33,062 bases of DNA from the NCBI GenBank assembly GCA_937900965.1, contig CALCGJ010000018.1, forward strand, positions 1 through 33,062, written 5' to 3'. The notes beneath the pieces are model-generated. The model was not told the DNA's origin. It did no database searches and worked only from the letters and a program-made list of their open reading frames with translations. Both the position numbers and the translations under genes were made by a program. Below, piece by piece: positions 15,283-24,477 of this stretch. Within the stretch, counting starts at the first letter, position 1, and every line of letters starts with the position of its first letter. This DNA comes from an uncultured Bacteroidota bacterium. Its GTDB lineage: Bacteria; Bacteroidota; Bacteroidia; Bacteroidales; FEN-979.

Positions 15283-17553
15283 ATGAGACTCTTTCTACGT
15301 TTTTCCCTCGTTGTCTTATCCATATTGATACTGGGACCAGGAGTTTTTACCCAGGAACTGGATGATGGCCCAAGAGTACATCTCAACCCTGTACTATTTG
15401 AAAATCCTGATACTTATCACAACCCCCTTAACCCGGTGATAGAGGCTTGTGTGAACGAAGTTAACTCAGACAGCATCAGGGCAACACTACTGCATCTTCA
15501 AAATTATGGAACCCGGTTTCTCCTCCAGGAAAACCGCAAAGAGATCGCTGAGTGGATTGCCGGGAAATTCATTTCCTATGGATTTACCGACGTGGTTCTT
15601 GACTCCTTCCTTTGTTACGTAAACTGGGGTGGTATCTTCGTTGACACGCTATGGCAATACAATATCGTTGCCACCCTCACAGGCCAGAGCGCCCCTGATG
15701 AGATATATGTCGTTGGCGGACATTATGACGCCATTGTTCTTGCCACACCCGATTCGGCTCCCGGTGCCGATGATAACGGATCAGGCACCGTTGCCACAAT
15801 GGAGATAGCACGGGTGATGAAGCAGAAGGACTATCAACCCGAATCCACTATTAAATTCTGTCTGTTTGCAGCAGAAGAACTCGGCCTTTTCGGGTCCCGC
15901 TATCAGGCCCAAAAAGCTTATGAAACGGGAGAAGATATCCGCTTTATGCTTAACATGGATATGATTTCGAACAATCCCGACAGTCTGAACCGGGTAATGA
16001 TCTTCAGGTATCAGTACGCTGAATGGGCCAGCATCCTTGCTGCTTCCGTAATCGAGCAATATACCTCACTGGAACCCTATTTCTCTGGTCAATGGAACAG
16101 TGCAGGGTCAGATTCAAGAGGTTACTGGGAATGGGGATTCCCGCCTACTTATCTTGAAGAGTATAACTTCAGTCCAAACTGGCACAAACATACTGATATC
16201 ATTGAAAACTGCAACATCGACTACTGTGCTGAGATAACCCGGGGTGCATGTGCAATCCTCATGTCACAACAGTTTCTCCCATACCCGCAGGGGCTTTTCG
16301 CAACATCATCCAGGGAACACATCACAATATCATGGGAGCCTGTTGAGAATGCATTGGTTGAGGGCTTTAACCTATACAGGTCAGAATCCTTGAATGGAGA
16401 GTTCGCAAAAATCAATCCTGCATTGATTGCAGATACGTTTTATCTGGAAACTCCTTCACACACCGGGATAGAATATTATTATTATTTAACTGTTGTAAAC
16501 AGTCTGGGAGAGGAGAGCATGCCCTCTTCAAAGGTTTGGGGAGCCCGGTTTGGATTTACCGATACCCTTCTGGTGGTTTCAGCTTTGAATCAAGCTGATG
16601 TGACCCCCGACAGTATTTACCAGTTTTATGCATCTGTTCTCGATTCCATACCTTTTACCTGGTTTGATCTCAATGCCACAAACCAACTTGATCTGGGAAC
16701 GCTCGCCAGCCATCAGAATGTACTCTGGCTGCAGAACGGCTTCACTGCCGCCACTCCAACCGATACACTCGGTATTAATCTATACTCTTTCTTCATGAAT
16801 GGTGGGAATATGTTTGTATCCGGGTTTTTACCATCCCATTACTGGGCCAATAATTCCACCTATCCATTTCACTTTCCGGAAACCTATTTTATCTCCCACT
16901 TTTTCAAAGTCGACAGCGTAGATAAACAGGTTAACTCGATCATGTACCAGGCTTATCCTTCTGCAGATGATTATGATACTCTCCGTGTGGATCCTGCTAA
17001 GGAGCTGACCTCGGAGTTACCCGGTGAGCTTTACAACATTGAAGTGTTTGCCCCAACACCGGAAGGTAAAGTGATTTACCGCTTCAATTCGCATTATCCC
17101 CCAACCGGCAATATGGGGAAGATGCAGGATCGTCCTGTGGCTATTGAATATATGGGCGATGATTTCAAGACCATCTTCATGAGTTTTCCACTTTATTATC
17201 TTGACACAAACGATGCCCGGAACCTCATGCGGTATATAATAAAATACAAATTCGGCCATCCAACCGGGATCCCGTTTGCAGCCCAGCCTACTGATGTGAT
17301 CTTGTTCCAGAATTTCCCTAATCCATTTTCGGATCATACCACGATCCCGTTCATGGTTGACACTCCAACACATGTGAACCTTTCGATCTATTCCCTTCAG
17401 GGTATACAAGTAGCTGAACTGAACAACAGCCATCTTGAATCCGGGTATTACACTATTAACTTCTCCTCAAGTTGTCTTCCGTCGGGCCTCTACCAGGTGG
17501 TCCTCAAAACAAAACGTTCTTTATATACACGGAAGATTGTACTGATTAGATGA
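15283..17553 (+). CDS. M28-family zinc aminopeptidase with type IX sorting domain
   Basis: Starting at the ATG at 15283 (signal peptide MRLFLRFSLVVLSILILGPG) it has 756 residues. The M28 core shows zinc-ligand motifs: His147 in VVGGHYDAIVL, Asp163-Asp164 in GADDNGSG, Glu198-Glu199 in FAAEELGLFGS, and MLNMDMIS. A fibronectin-III-like domain (about 345-430: ITISWEPVENALVEGFNLYRS) and a middle domain of unknown type follow. The end is a type A type IX secretion C-terminal domain: LFQNFPNPFSDHTTIPF, LSIYSLQGIQVAEL, GLYQVVLKTK, RKIVLIR. It is therefore exported through the Sec and type IX systems and anchored or released at the surface. The in-frame ATG at 15235 would put 16 residues before the signal peptide. 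A strong terminator follows. Confidence 0.92.
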   Translation: MRLFLRFSLVVLSILILGPGVFTQELDDGPRVHLNPVLFENPDTYHNPLNPVIEACVNEVNSDSIRATLLHLQNYGTRFLLQENRKEIAEWIAGKFISYGFTDVVLDSFLCYVNWGGIFVDTLWQYNIVATLTGQSAPDEIYVVGGHYDAIVLATPDSAPGADDNGSGTVATMEIARVMKQKDYQPESTIKFCLFAAEELGLFGSRYQAQKAYETGEDIRFMLNMDMISNNPDSLNRVMIFRYQYAEWASILAASVIEQYTSLEPYFSGQWNSAGSDSRGYWEWGFPPTYLEEYNFSPNWHKHTDIIENCNIDYCAEITRGACAILMSQQFLPYPQGLFATSSREHITISWEPVENALVEGFNLYRSESLNGEFAKINPALIADTFYLETPSHTGIEYYYYLTVVNSLGEESMPSSKVWGARFGFTDTLLVVSALNQADVTPDSIYQFYASVLDSIPFTWFDLNATNQLDLGTLASHQNVLWLQNGFTAATPTDTLGINLYSFFMNGGNMFVSGFLPSHYWANNSTYPFHFPETYFISHFFKVDSVDKQVNSIMYQAYPSADDYDTLRVDPAKELTSELPGELYNIEVFAPTPEGKVIYRFNSHYPPTGNMGKMQDRPVAIEYMGDDFKTIFMSFPLYYLDTNDARNLMRYIIKYKFGHPTGIPFAAQPTDVILFQNFPNPFSDHTTIPFMVDTPTHVNLSIYSLQGIQVAELNNSHLESGYYTINFSSSCLPSGLYQVVLKTKRSLYTRKIVLIR

Positions 17554-17574
17554 TGAGGTAGTCTGGTGCACTCA

Positions 17575-17610
17575 AAGCCGGCTGTCAGTCTGATAGCCGG
17601 CTTTTTTTTT
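17575..17610 (+). terminator. Rho-independent terminator after the M28 gene
   Basis: AAGCCGGCT (17575-17583) and AGCCGGCTT (17595-17603) form a perfect 9-bp stem with an 11-base loop, followed by T through 17610. It lies 22 bases after the peptidase stop codon. Confidence 0.88.
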
Positions 17611-17653
17611 GCGCTTCTCTTTTTGTACATTCGCAGGTCAATTCTAAGATCAC

Positions 17654-19888
17654 ATGTCAGGTGTCAGCATAAAGGGGAAAACGAGCGGTTTCGGGACTGC
17701 TCCTGTGTTTTTTACCGCTATCGCCACTATTTTAGGCGCTATTCTCTTTCTGAGATTTGGGTTTGCAATTGGTACTCTCGGATTCTGGGGCGGCATCATG
17801 ATTATCATCCTGGCACATCTGGTAACCATCCCTACTGCACTGGCCATCTCCGAACTGGCTACCAACAAACGGGTGGAAGGAGGCGGGGAATATTTCATCA
17901 TCTCCCGGTCGTTTGGACTGAATATAGGCGCCACCATTGGATTCGCGCTGTTTTTCTCTCAAGCTATCAGCATTGCTTTTTATGTGATTGCCTTCACTGA
18001 AGCCTTCGAACCTTTTTTTAACTGGGTTCAAACAAGGTATGATGTCATCCTTCCCAGGCAGGTGATCAGTGTTCCTGTAATGCTCCTGCTATCTCTCCTG
18101 TTGATTCTGCGTGGCGCTAACATAGGCATCAAGGCACTCTATGCTGTAGTTAGTCTTCTGGGTGTATCCCTGGTCCTCTTTTTTGCCGGCAGCACCGACT
18201 ACTCCACCACCACAGGGTTCACCCTTGGAAATGCACAGTTCAGGAATACTGATGACTTTTTCTACGTTTTCGCCATTGTTTTTCCCGCGTTTACCGGGAT
18301 GACAGCAGGAGTTGGGCTATCGGGAGACCTGAAAAATCCTGCCCGTTCGATTCCAATGGGAACCATTGGGGCCACGTTGATAGGGATGATCGTGTATGTA
18401 TTCATCATATACAAGCTAACGGTATCGGCCTCTCCGGAAGACCTCGTCAATAATCAGCTGATCATGAGTAAGATAGCGATTGGAGGAGCCATTATCATCC
18501 CCCTTGGACTGGCTGCATCCACCCTATCTTCCGCTATTGGTTCGGCTATGATTGCTCCCCGCACTCTCCAGGCACTGGGAGGGGATCAGTCGTTTCCAAT
18601 GAAACGGGTCAACAATTTCCTCGGCCGTGGGCGTCACCAGGACGGTGAACCCCAGAACGCCTCCATCGTGGCATGTACAATTGCTATGTTCTTCGTGTTA
18701 CTTGGAAATGTAAATGCTGTGGCAGAAGTGATCTCCATGTTTTTCCTCGTTACCTATGGCTCTCTGAATCTTATCTCCTTTCTCAACCATTTTGGCTCTT
18801 CTCCATCCTACCGGCCCTCCTTTAAATCCAAATGGTATATTTCCCTGATCGGATTTGTTGTCTCTATCTGGGTGATGTTCAAAATCAATACCCCATACGC
18901 CCTGTCTGCCTACCTGATCATGGTCATCATCTACCTGATTATCAACTACTATCATAAGGACAGGAAGGGATTGGAAGCCATCTTCACCAACTCCATTTTC
19001 CAGATGAGCCGGAACCTGCAGGTTTACCTGCAAAAAAGCAGGAAAAGCCAAACCAACCATGAATGGCGTCCAAGTGCTATCTGCATCTCCCAACACTCTT
19101 TTGAACGCCGGACGGCATTCAATTTCCTGAACTGGATCTCATATAAATATGGTTTCGGGACTTATATCCATCGCATTGATGGTTATTATTCGCGCCAATC
19201 ACATCTTCAGTCGAAACATGAGATGCAGCGGTTACTGAGGTTGTTCGACACTGTTAGCAACCATGTTTACATCGACACGATCATCTCTCCCTCCTACTCT
19301 TCAGCTATTGTCACAGCCATACAGGTTCCGGGCATCGCAGGGATGGAGAACAACATGGTAATCTTCGAATTTGACAAAGAGAACCCTACGAACTTATCGG
19401 ATATAGTGGACAACTTTGGCCTGGTTAATTCAGGGGAATTTGATATCTGTATAGTTGGAAGCTCACGCCGTGAGATCAACACCAAGGGCGATCTTCATCT
19501 TTGGATTCACAGCAGTTTCGAAGAGAATGCCAACCTGATGATTCTCCTTGGGTTTATCATCCTTGGTCATTCCGACTGGCAGAAATCAACCATTAAAATC
19601 TTTGAGATCTGCAAACCTGAAAGGGTGGAAGAGAACCGCGAGAAGATGGAGAACCTTATCAAGACAGGGCGTTTACCTATAACAAGGAAAAATATTGAGA
19701 TCATCCTGGATGTCCCTGAAGTCAGCAAAAAAGATTTGATCAATCAAAAATCGGCTGATGCCGGTCTGACCATGATCGGCTTCGGGAAGGATACGTTGAA
19801 GCATAAGGAGACTGAACTATTTTCAGGTTACGACGCTCTTGGAACGGTCATCTTTGTCCATGCACACGGTCCTATGGAGATTGAATAG
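17654..19888 (+). CDS. Na-K-Cl cotransporter-like permease (SLC12/APC superfamily)
   Basis: The 744-residue protein has an N-terminal transport domain with about 12 membrane helices (residues 10-440) and a hydrophilic C-terminal domain (about 450-744). The first helix, FTAIATILGAILFLRFGFAIG, is the SLC12 signature, and GGEYFIISRSFGLNIGATIG and FPAFTGMTAGVGLSGDLKNP are other conserved parts of this family. The C-terminal domain is the soluble kind that regulates eukaryotic cation-chloride cotransporters. Substrates cannot be read from the sequence; amino acids or cation plus chloride are both possible. TACATTCG at 17626-17633 is a possible -7 box. The last 17 bases overlap the convergent ABC ATPase gene. 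Confidence 0.85.
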   Translation: MSGVSIKGKTSGFGTAPVFFTAIATILGAILFLRFGFAIGTLGFWGGIMIIILAHLVTIPTALAISELATNKRVEGGGEYFIISRSFGLNIGATIGFALFFSQAISIAFYVIAFTEAFEPFFNWVQTRYDVILPRQVISVPVMLLLSLLLILRGANIGIKALYAVVSLLGVSLVLFFAGSTDYSTTTGFTLGNAQFRNTDDFFYVFAIVFPAFTGMTAGVGLSGDLKNPARSIPMGTIGATLIGMIVYVFIIYKLTVSASPEDLVNNQLIMSKIAIGGAIIIPLGLAASTLSSAIGSAMIAPRTLQALGGDQSFPMKRVNNFLGRGRHQDGEPQNASIVACTIAMFFVLLGNVNAVAEVISMFFLVTYGSLNLISFLNHFGSSPSYRPSFKSKWYISLIGFVVSIWVMFKINTPYALSAYLIMVIIYLIINYYHKDRKGLEAIFTNSIFQMSRNLQVYLQKSRKSQTNHEWRPSAICISQHSFERRTAFNFLNWISYKYGFGTYIHRIDGYYSRQSHLQSKHEMQRLLRLFDTVSNHVYIDTIISPSYSSAIVTAIQVPGIAGMENNMVIFEFDKENPTNLSDIVDNFGLVNSGEFDICIVGSSRREINTKGDLHLWIHSSFEENANLMILLGFIILGHSDWQKSTIKIFEICKPERVEENREKMENLIKTGRLPITRKNIEIILDVPEVSKKDLINQKSADAGLTMIGFGKDTLKHKETELFSGYDALGTVIFVHAHGPMEIE

Positions 19889-20573
19889 CCTCATCGCTGA
19901 TCACCTTCCCATCCTCCACCTGGATTACCCTCCGGGCTTTATTCACCACCCGTTGATCGTGCGTGGAGAAAATGAATGTAATGTTCTCCTCCCGGTTCAG
20001 CTTCTCCATGATATCCAGTAAATTGCTTGTCGACTTTGAATCAAGGTTGGCAGTAGGTTCATCGGCCAGGATAAATTTTGGTTTCGATGCCAGTGCGCGG
20101 GCAACGGCCACGCGTTGTTGCTCACCACCGGAGAGTTTGTTGGGACGGCTGTTCAACCGATCTCCCAAGCCTACCGATTTCAGCAACTCAACAGTTCGGG
20201 AGTGACGTTTATCCTTGTCGTACCCCTGCAGACTCATGATGAATTCTACATTCTCATAGGCAGTCAGGACTGGGATCAAGTTGTAGGATTGAAAGACAAA
20301 ACCAATGTTGTTCAACCGGAAATTGATCAACTTACGACTTGAGAGCTCGCCAATATTTACTCCATCTATCCGGATAGAACCTTCCGAAGGTACATCCAAT
20401 CCGCCAATTAGATTCAGGAGGGTTGTTTTCCCACTTCCGGATGGTCCTACAATAGCTGCAAATTCTCCCTGCTTAAAAGAGAGGTCTACTCCGTTCACTG
20501 CATGAACGGCTACTTCTGAGTCGTTGTAGATCTTTTTAAGATCCTTGATTTCAATGATATTCATAGCATTCAT
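19872..20573 (-). CDS. ABC transporter ATPase, LolD/MacB type
   Basis: The 233-residue protein has Walker A GPSGSGKT at 43-50, a Q-loop in [20 protein letters not shown], signature [15 protein letters not shown], Walker [14 protein letters not shown] and the H-loop FIFSTHD. The LTAYENVEF and ANLDS features place it in the LolD/MacB/FtsE group, whose permeases are FtsX-like and use ATP to drive mechanical work on the periplasmic side rather than ordinary transport. It starts two bases after the stop codon of the second permease, so it is the last gene of the six-gene operon. An internal ATG at residue 4 is an equally possible start. Confidence 0.92.
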   Translation of the reverse strand: MNAMNIIEIKDLKKIYNDSEVAVHAVNGVDLSFKQGEFAAIVGPSGSGKTTLLNLIGGLDVPSEGSIRIDGVNIGELSSRKLINFRLNNIGFVFQSYNLIPVLTAYENVEFIMSLQGYDKDKRHSRTVELLKSVGLGDRLNSRPNKLSGGEQQRVAVARALASKPKFILADEPTANLDSKSTSNLLDIMEKLNREENITFIFSTHDQRVVNKARRVIQVEDGKVISDEAIQSP

Positions 20574-20574
20574 T

Positions 20575-21801
20575 TTATTCTGATCTGACGGCTTCTGCTG
20601 GATTGAGTTTCAACGCTTTTCTGGCCGGGTAGATAGAGGCCAGGATTCCAATACAGATGACCATAATGGTCAATGTGATAAAAAAGTTTAAATCCAGGTA
20701 TGGATACATGATCGGGTTGTACCCGATCTTTTCAAATCCCTCTGCAAAACTGCTGAGATTTATGCCGGTATAAGAGGTATAAAGGGTAAGAAAATAGCCG
20801 AGAGCCATGCCTACTATAGCCCCTGTTAGCGAAAGATAGACCGATTCCAGCATGATCATGAGGAAGATCCGGTGCTTATTCATACCGATCGCTGCCAGCA
20901 TACCTAGTTCCCGTGTGCGTTCCAGGATGGTCATCAACATGGTGTTGATGATTCCAAATCCCAATGCGAGCAGGATGATCGCCATAAACATGTAAAGCCA
21001 AACAGCAGTAAGATCTGCCATCATCCCGATCATTGGATCAATCTCTTTCCAATTCCTGACAAGCAATTCGGGGAATCCATCAGTCAACTCCTCCTGGACA
21101 TCAGTCACCTGATCCGGTTCAGAGAGTCTAACTACCAATTCCTGGTACTCTTGTGCGTTCATGATAAGTAACGATGCGATATCGGTTTTCCTTACGAAAA
21201 CATTCATCTCGTCAAATACGGAGTTACTCGTCCGGTAAATCCCGCAAATCCTGAAAGCTGCGCCGGTAAGGGTCCCCTCCTGATCCTGGAAAGTCAGTAC
21301 AATCTTTGACCGAAGCCGAACCTTAAGCTTCTCAGCCAGCGCTTCCCCAACCACGATCTGGTTTTTCTTTTCACCATTCAGGTAGGTGCCGCAAGAATCA
21401 CATATCATGGCTGATATCTCTGTAACCTGTCTTTCTTTTTCCGGGTCAACTCCGTAAATCATAACTCCGGTACCGGCATTGGCACTGTTTGCCATAGCCT
21501 GAAACTTGATCCGGGAAGACCAGCCCTTCACCTCCGGCAAAGAATCAAGTGTTTGTTCCAGGTTTTGAGCTTCCCCATCTATGGTATACTGAACCTCATT
21601 GTTGTCAATATATTTCGGGTTGTGTATCTGAATATGAGCTGTTTCCCGGCTGACCGCCTCTTTTATGCGTTGCTCCACCATCCCTTTCATGACCGCAGAG
21701 GAAAAAACCCCTCCAAACAGGCCTAATGTGATAGCCAGGATTATTACAAGGCTACGAACCTTGTTCCTCCAGATATTCTTCCAGGCAATTATCCAAATCA
21801 T
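20575..21801 (-). CDS. FtsX/LolE-type ABC permease (second of pair)
   Basis: The 408-residue protein shows the MacB-like permease layout: one N-terminal membrane helix (about 16-37, SLVIILAITLGLFGGVFSSAV), a large periplasmic domain (about 40-260), and three C-terminal helices with the conserved FtsX cytoplasmic loop ILERTRELGMLAAIGMNKHRIF. The end, SIYPARKALKLNPAEAVR, is the classic tail of this family. The periplasmic domain has a CDSC pair and one more cysteine, which could form a disulfide. It is expected to form a heterodimer with the permease encoded 12 bases upstream and to be driven by the ATPase encoded immediately downstream. Confidence 0.9.
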   Translation of the reverse strand: MIWIIAWKNIWRNKVRSLVIILAITLGLFGGVFSSAVMKGMVEQRIKEAVSRETAHIQIHNPKYIDNNEVQYTIDGEAQNLEQTLDSLPEVKGWSSRIKFQAMANSANAGTGVMIYGVDPEKERQVTEISAMICDSCGTYLNGEKKNQIVVGEALAEKLKVRLRSKIVLTFQDQEGTLTGAAFRICGIYRTSNSVFDEMNVFVRKTDIASLLIMNAQEYQELVVRLSEPDQVTDVQEELTDGFPELLVRNWKEIDPMIGMMADLTAVWLYMFMAIILLALGFGIINTMLMTILERTRELGMLAAIGMNKHRIFLMIMLESVYLSLTGAIVGMALGYFLTLYTSYTGINLSSFAEGFEKIGYNPIMYPYLDLNFFITLTIMVICIGILASIYPARKALKLNPAEAVRSE

Positions 21802-21813
21802 AACGGTAAGGTA

Positions 21814-23034
21814 TTATCTTCTTAATGCGTTAATTGGGGTTAGTCTGCTGATTTTCACTACAGGCAGCAGCATCACCACCAGCAATATGATGCATACTGT
21901 CATCGCCTGAGCAATGAAGTAGGATGGTTCCCAGGCCACCGGCATAATTGGTTCAAATCCCATGTTGATACTGGCCTCTGCCAACTCCCCTGTAAGCGGT
22001 ATAGGATTCAGGAAAAAGTAATAAAGTAGTGGGATAGCCGCTACAATTCCAGCGACCACACCCAGCAGACCAATGAAGAAGAGCTCGGTCACAACTATCC
22101 GGATCAACTTAAACTTTTGCATCCCGATAGCTATCATCATCCCGAACTCCCGGATTCGTTCGCTGAACATCATCAGGGTGGTTCCAAAGATTCCGAATCC
22201 AACAATCATATATAATATAGCAAGCATGATCAGCCCGGAGGCATTATCCGACTGGATTTGTTGTACAACATCAGGCATCATCTCCTCCCAGGTCATCACC
22301 TCATAGAGTTCAGGGTCCAGTTCTTGTTTCAAATGTTGTGCAACCCGCTTGTAGTTCTTCGTATCGTCAAGGTTGAACGCAAGAGATGTCAGCATGTTTT
22401 CAGCAGAAAATAGTGCCTGAGAGGCAGGCAGGCTGAGGAAAATCATCCGGCCATCAAGCTCAGGAGATGGAAAGTGAACGATTCCCCTTACCGGATACAC
22501 ACCGGCAGCGCTCACCCCATGATAGCCCTGTCCGATCAATACCAGGGTGTCTCCGATTCCGATCTTCAGGTATTGTGAAAGTTTCTGACTAATCAGTGCA
22601 CCATCATCGTCGGAAGTGAGGTACTCGCCTTCAACCATTTTTTTATGCAACCCTGTCAACTTGTCCTCTTCAGCCGGAATAACGCCATTAACCATCACGC
22701 CCTTTGTTTGTGTACCATAAGACCCCAAAGCAAATGATTCCAGTCGTGGTGCGTAGCTGGTTATTTCGGGGATCTCATTAATCCGGGTAATAATTTCAGG
22801 AGTGTATTCAAAAGTATTGTTGATAATCTTATCATCCCAATATCCGGTAGCATGAACCTGGAAATATCCTGAATAGGCATGCACAATGTTAACGACCATC
22901 AGATCGTAACTGCCTAATTGGAATGCGCGCATGAGCAGCGCCAGAAAAATGGCAAAAAATACGGAGGACGAAGTGATCAGTGTTCTTCGTTTATTTCTCC
23001 AGAGGTTTCTCCAGGCGATTTTTATTATTTCCAT
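21814..23034 (-). CDS. FtsX/LolC-type ABC permease (first of pair)
   Basis: The 406-residue protein has the same topology as its neighbour: N-terminal IAWRNLWRNKRRTLITSSSVFFAIFLALLM, a periplasmic domain of about 220 residues, then three helices with SERIREFGMMIAIGMQKFKLIR between the first two and VKISRLTPINALRR at the end. The two permeases are only distantly alike, which fits a heterodimer as in LolCDE. With the LolA-like protein encoded 61 bases upstream it suggests release of a lipid or lipoprotein from the inner membrane. The start ATG at 23034 is followed directly by the conserved N-terminus. Confidence 0.9.
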   Translation of the reverse strand: MEIIKIAWRNLWRNKRRTLITSSSVFFAIFLALLMRAFQLGSYDLMVVNIVHAYSGYFQVHATGYWDDKIINNTFEYTPEIITRINEIPEITSYAPRLESFALGSYGTQTKGVMVNGVIPAEEDKLTGLHKKMVEGEYLTSDDDGALISQKLSQYLKIGIGDTLVLIGQGYHGVSAAGVYPVRGIVHFPSPELDGRMIFLSLPASQALFSAENMLTSLAFNLDDTKNYKRVAQHLKQELDPELYEVMTWEEMMPDVVQQIQSDNASGLIMLAILYMIVGFGIFGTTLMMFSERIREFGMMIAIGMQKFKLIRIVVTELFFIGLLGVVAGIVAAIPLLYYFFLNPIPLTGELAEASINMGFEPIMPVAWEPSYFIAQAMTVCIILLVVMLLPVVKISRLTPINALRR

Positions 23035-23095
23035 CAGGCAATTCTATTTAACTGTTTTCATGTGGAATATCCCACGCCATCATTGACGGTTAGAT

Positions 23096-23866
23096 TTAAC
23101 GCAGTTTGTTTGGATATTTCATATTCTGCTGGGAGAAAAAATTCTCCTGCAACCGAATGTCAAACTTAGCACTTATGATGTCAACCAGCGTTTTCTGGTT
23201 GGGTTTGTCCTCAGGAATGATCTCAAAATGGGTTGGGATCTTCCGGTCATACATAAATCTGATATCGGAAAGTATGTGTGTTTTAACCAGGTAACCATCT
23301 TCATCGAAAAACTCTGTGCGTAGTTGGTAATACTCTTCTTTACTCACCCACATGATGATCTTCCCCCATACAACGGCCGCCTCTTCCTTTGGATCCAATT
23401 GAATTTTATAGCAATCAAAATCATCAATCGTTTCGTTATCAATTATTTTATGGGTGTAATCCACCACGATGGAGGACTCTTTCAGGATATCATCGTTGGA
23501 ATAATCCGATCCCATCCAGCCCTGTGACATCATGGATGGAGGGAGTTTGATCATGCGGTTGATAGTAGGATTCCAACTCCACATGTCCTTCTTCAGCTTC
23601 AAGAATGATTGTCCGCTCTCCTTCGAAGGGGCAGTGATAAGTGTCAGGGCATAGTCTCTGCCTTTAGCCCAATTTTTAAAACTGACTGTGCGTTGCCATG
23701 TTGGTCTGACCACAGTCATCACCATCTCCATCTCGCTCGACTCCCCCTCCATCTTGTCATGTGCTTTTTTGATTATCTCTTTAGCGTCCTGAGCCTGAAT
23801 CAGAGCAGGTAACAATATGATGGATGTTAAAAAGGTGAGTTTGAGAATTTGTTTTATTTTAATCAT
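23096..23866 (-). CDS. LolA-like periplasmic outer-membrane lipoprotein-sorting protein
   Basis: From the ATG at 23864-23866 it has 256 residues. I chose this start because AGGAGGAAC lies directly in front on the minus strand; the longer frame from 23896 reads through that binding site. A signal peptide (MIKIKQILKLTFLTSIILLPALIQAQ) is followed by AKEIIKKAHDKMEGESSEMEM and the MTVVRPTWQRTVSFKNWAKGRDY, KLKKDMWSWNPTINRMIKLPPSMMSQGWMGSDYSNDDI and ILSDIRFMYDRKIPTHFEI blocks typical of the LolA-like family often annotated 'outer membrane lipoprotein-sorting protein'. Such proteins cradle acyl chains in a half-barrel. In other genomes they sit beside MMPL or FtsX-type exporters. Its cargo here is unknown. 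Confidence 0.85.
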   Translation of the reverse strand: MIKIKQILKLTFLTSIILLPALIQAQDAKEIIKKAHDKMEGESSEMEMVMTVVRPTWQRTVSFKNWAKGRDYALTLITAPSKESGQSFLKLKKDMWSWNPTINRMIKLPPSMMSQGWMGSDYSNDDILKESSIVVDYTHKIIDNETIDDFDCYKIQLDPKEEAAVVWGKIIMWVSKEEYYQLRTEFFDEDGYLVKTHILSDIRFMYDRKIPTHFEIIPEDKPNQKTLVDIISAKFDIRLQENFFSQQNMKYPNKLR

Positions 23867-23880
23867 TGTTCCTCCTGGGG

Positions 23881-24468
23881 TTATTTTAGGTTGCAATATT
23901 TCTGAATTACCAGCTTCTTTATTTTATCAATTGGATATTTGTCCGGGTTGAATACATAATTTATGGCAATTCCATCCAGAATCGTATGAAAAATCCATGT
24001 TTCACTCTCCGGATCTGTAAAATTGTGTATCTGGAAATATGTACCAATCATTTTCCACATTTTGGATGTCAGTACCTCCAACTGTAGTTTTTCCATCATC
24101 TCCTGGGCAGAAGGCTGCATCAGCAACATGTACAGGAATTTGTAGTAGTCAATATTCTTCATCAGGTTTTCAACCTGCTGTTCAATAAAATATTCCATCT
24201 CTTCCGTGCTCAGAATGCCATCACCATCAGGATCAAAATAATCATACAGGTGGTTGATAAAGGATTTAATAAGCTCGTTGAGAAGATCTTCCTTGTTGGT
24301 GAAATAGTTGTAGATCAACCCTTTTGAGATTCCTGCTTTCAGTGCGATGTCCTGCATTGTAGTATGATTAACACCCTGCCTGGCAAATAGCTCCAATGCC
24401 GCATTCAGGATCTCCTCCTTTCGATCCTCCCGAATTTTTGCATATTGTTCTTTCGTTTTTGGTGCCAT
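23881..24468 (-). CDS. TetR-family regulator with an EF-hand calcium-binding loop
   Basis: This 195-residue protein has a standard TetR DNA-binding domain: REDRKEEILNAALELFARQGVNHTTMQDIALKAGISKGLIYNYFTNKEDLL (residues 14-63). Directly after helix 4, residues 79-90 read DPDGDGILSTEE, a complete 12-residue EF-hand loop with Asp at 1, 3 and 5, Gly at 6, Leu at 8 and Glu at 12. It is framed by helical stretches (LLNELIKSFINHLYDYF and MEYFIEQQVENLMKNI). TetR proteins normally bind small organic ligands, so calcium binding would be unusual. It is the second gene of the operon, starts 10 bases after the barrel-protein stop, and probably binds the palindrome at 25682-25701. Calcium sensing is inference from the motif. 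Confidence 0.88.
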   Translation of the reverse strand: MAPKTKEQYAKIREDRKEEILNAALELFARQGVNHTTMQDIALKAGISKGLIYNYFTNKEDLLNELIKSFINHLYDYFDPDGDGILSTEEMEYFIEQQVENLMKNIDYYKFLYMLLMQPSAQEMMEKLQLEVLTSKMWKMIGTYFQIHNFTDPESETWIFHTILDGIAINYVFNPDKYPIDKIKKLVIQKYCNLK

Positions 24469-24477
24469 AGTTTTCCT

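Noticed and set aside
17566-18000. 144-codon + strand frame at the start of the permease gene
   Set aside because: It is a shifted frame of the cotransporter-like gene and begins inside the terminator region.
19872-19888. 17-base overlap of the convergent permease and ATPase genes as a regulatory antisense device
   Set aside because: Short tail-to-tail overlaps are common and nothing else in the sequence supports regulation.
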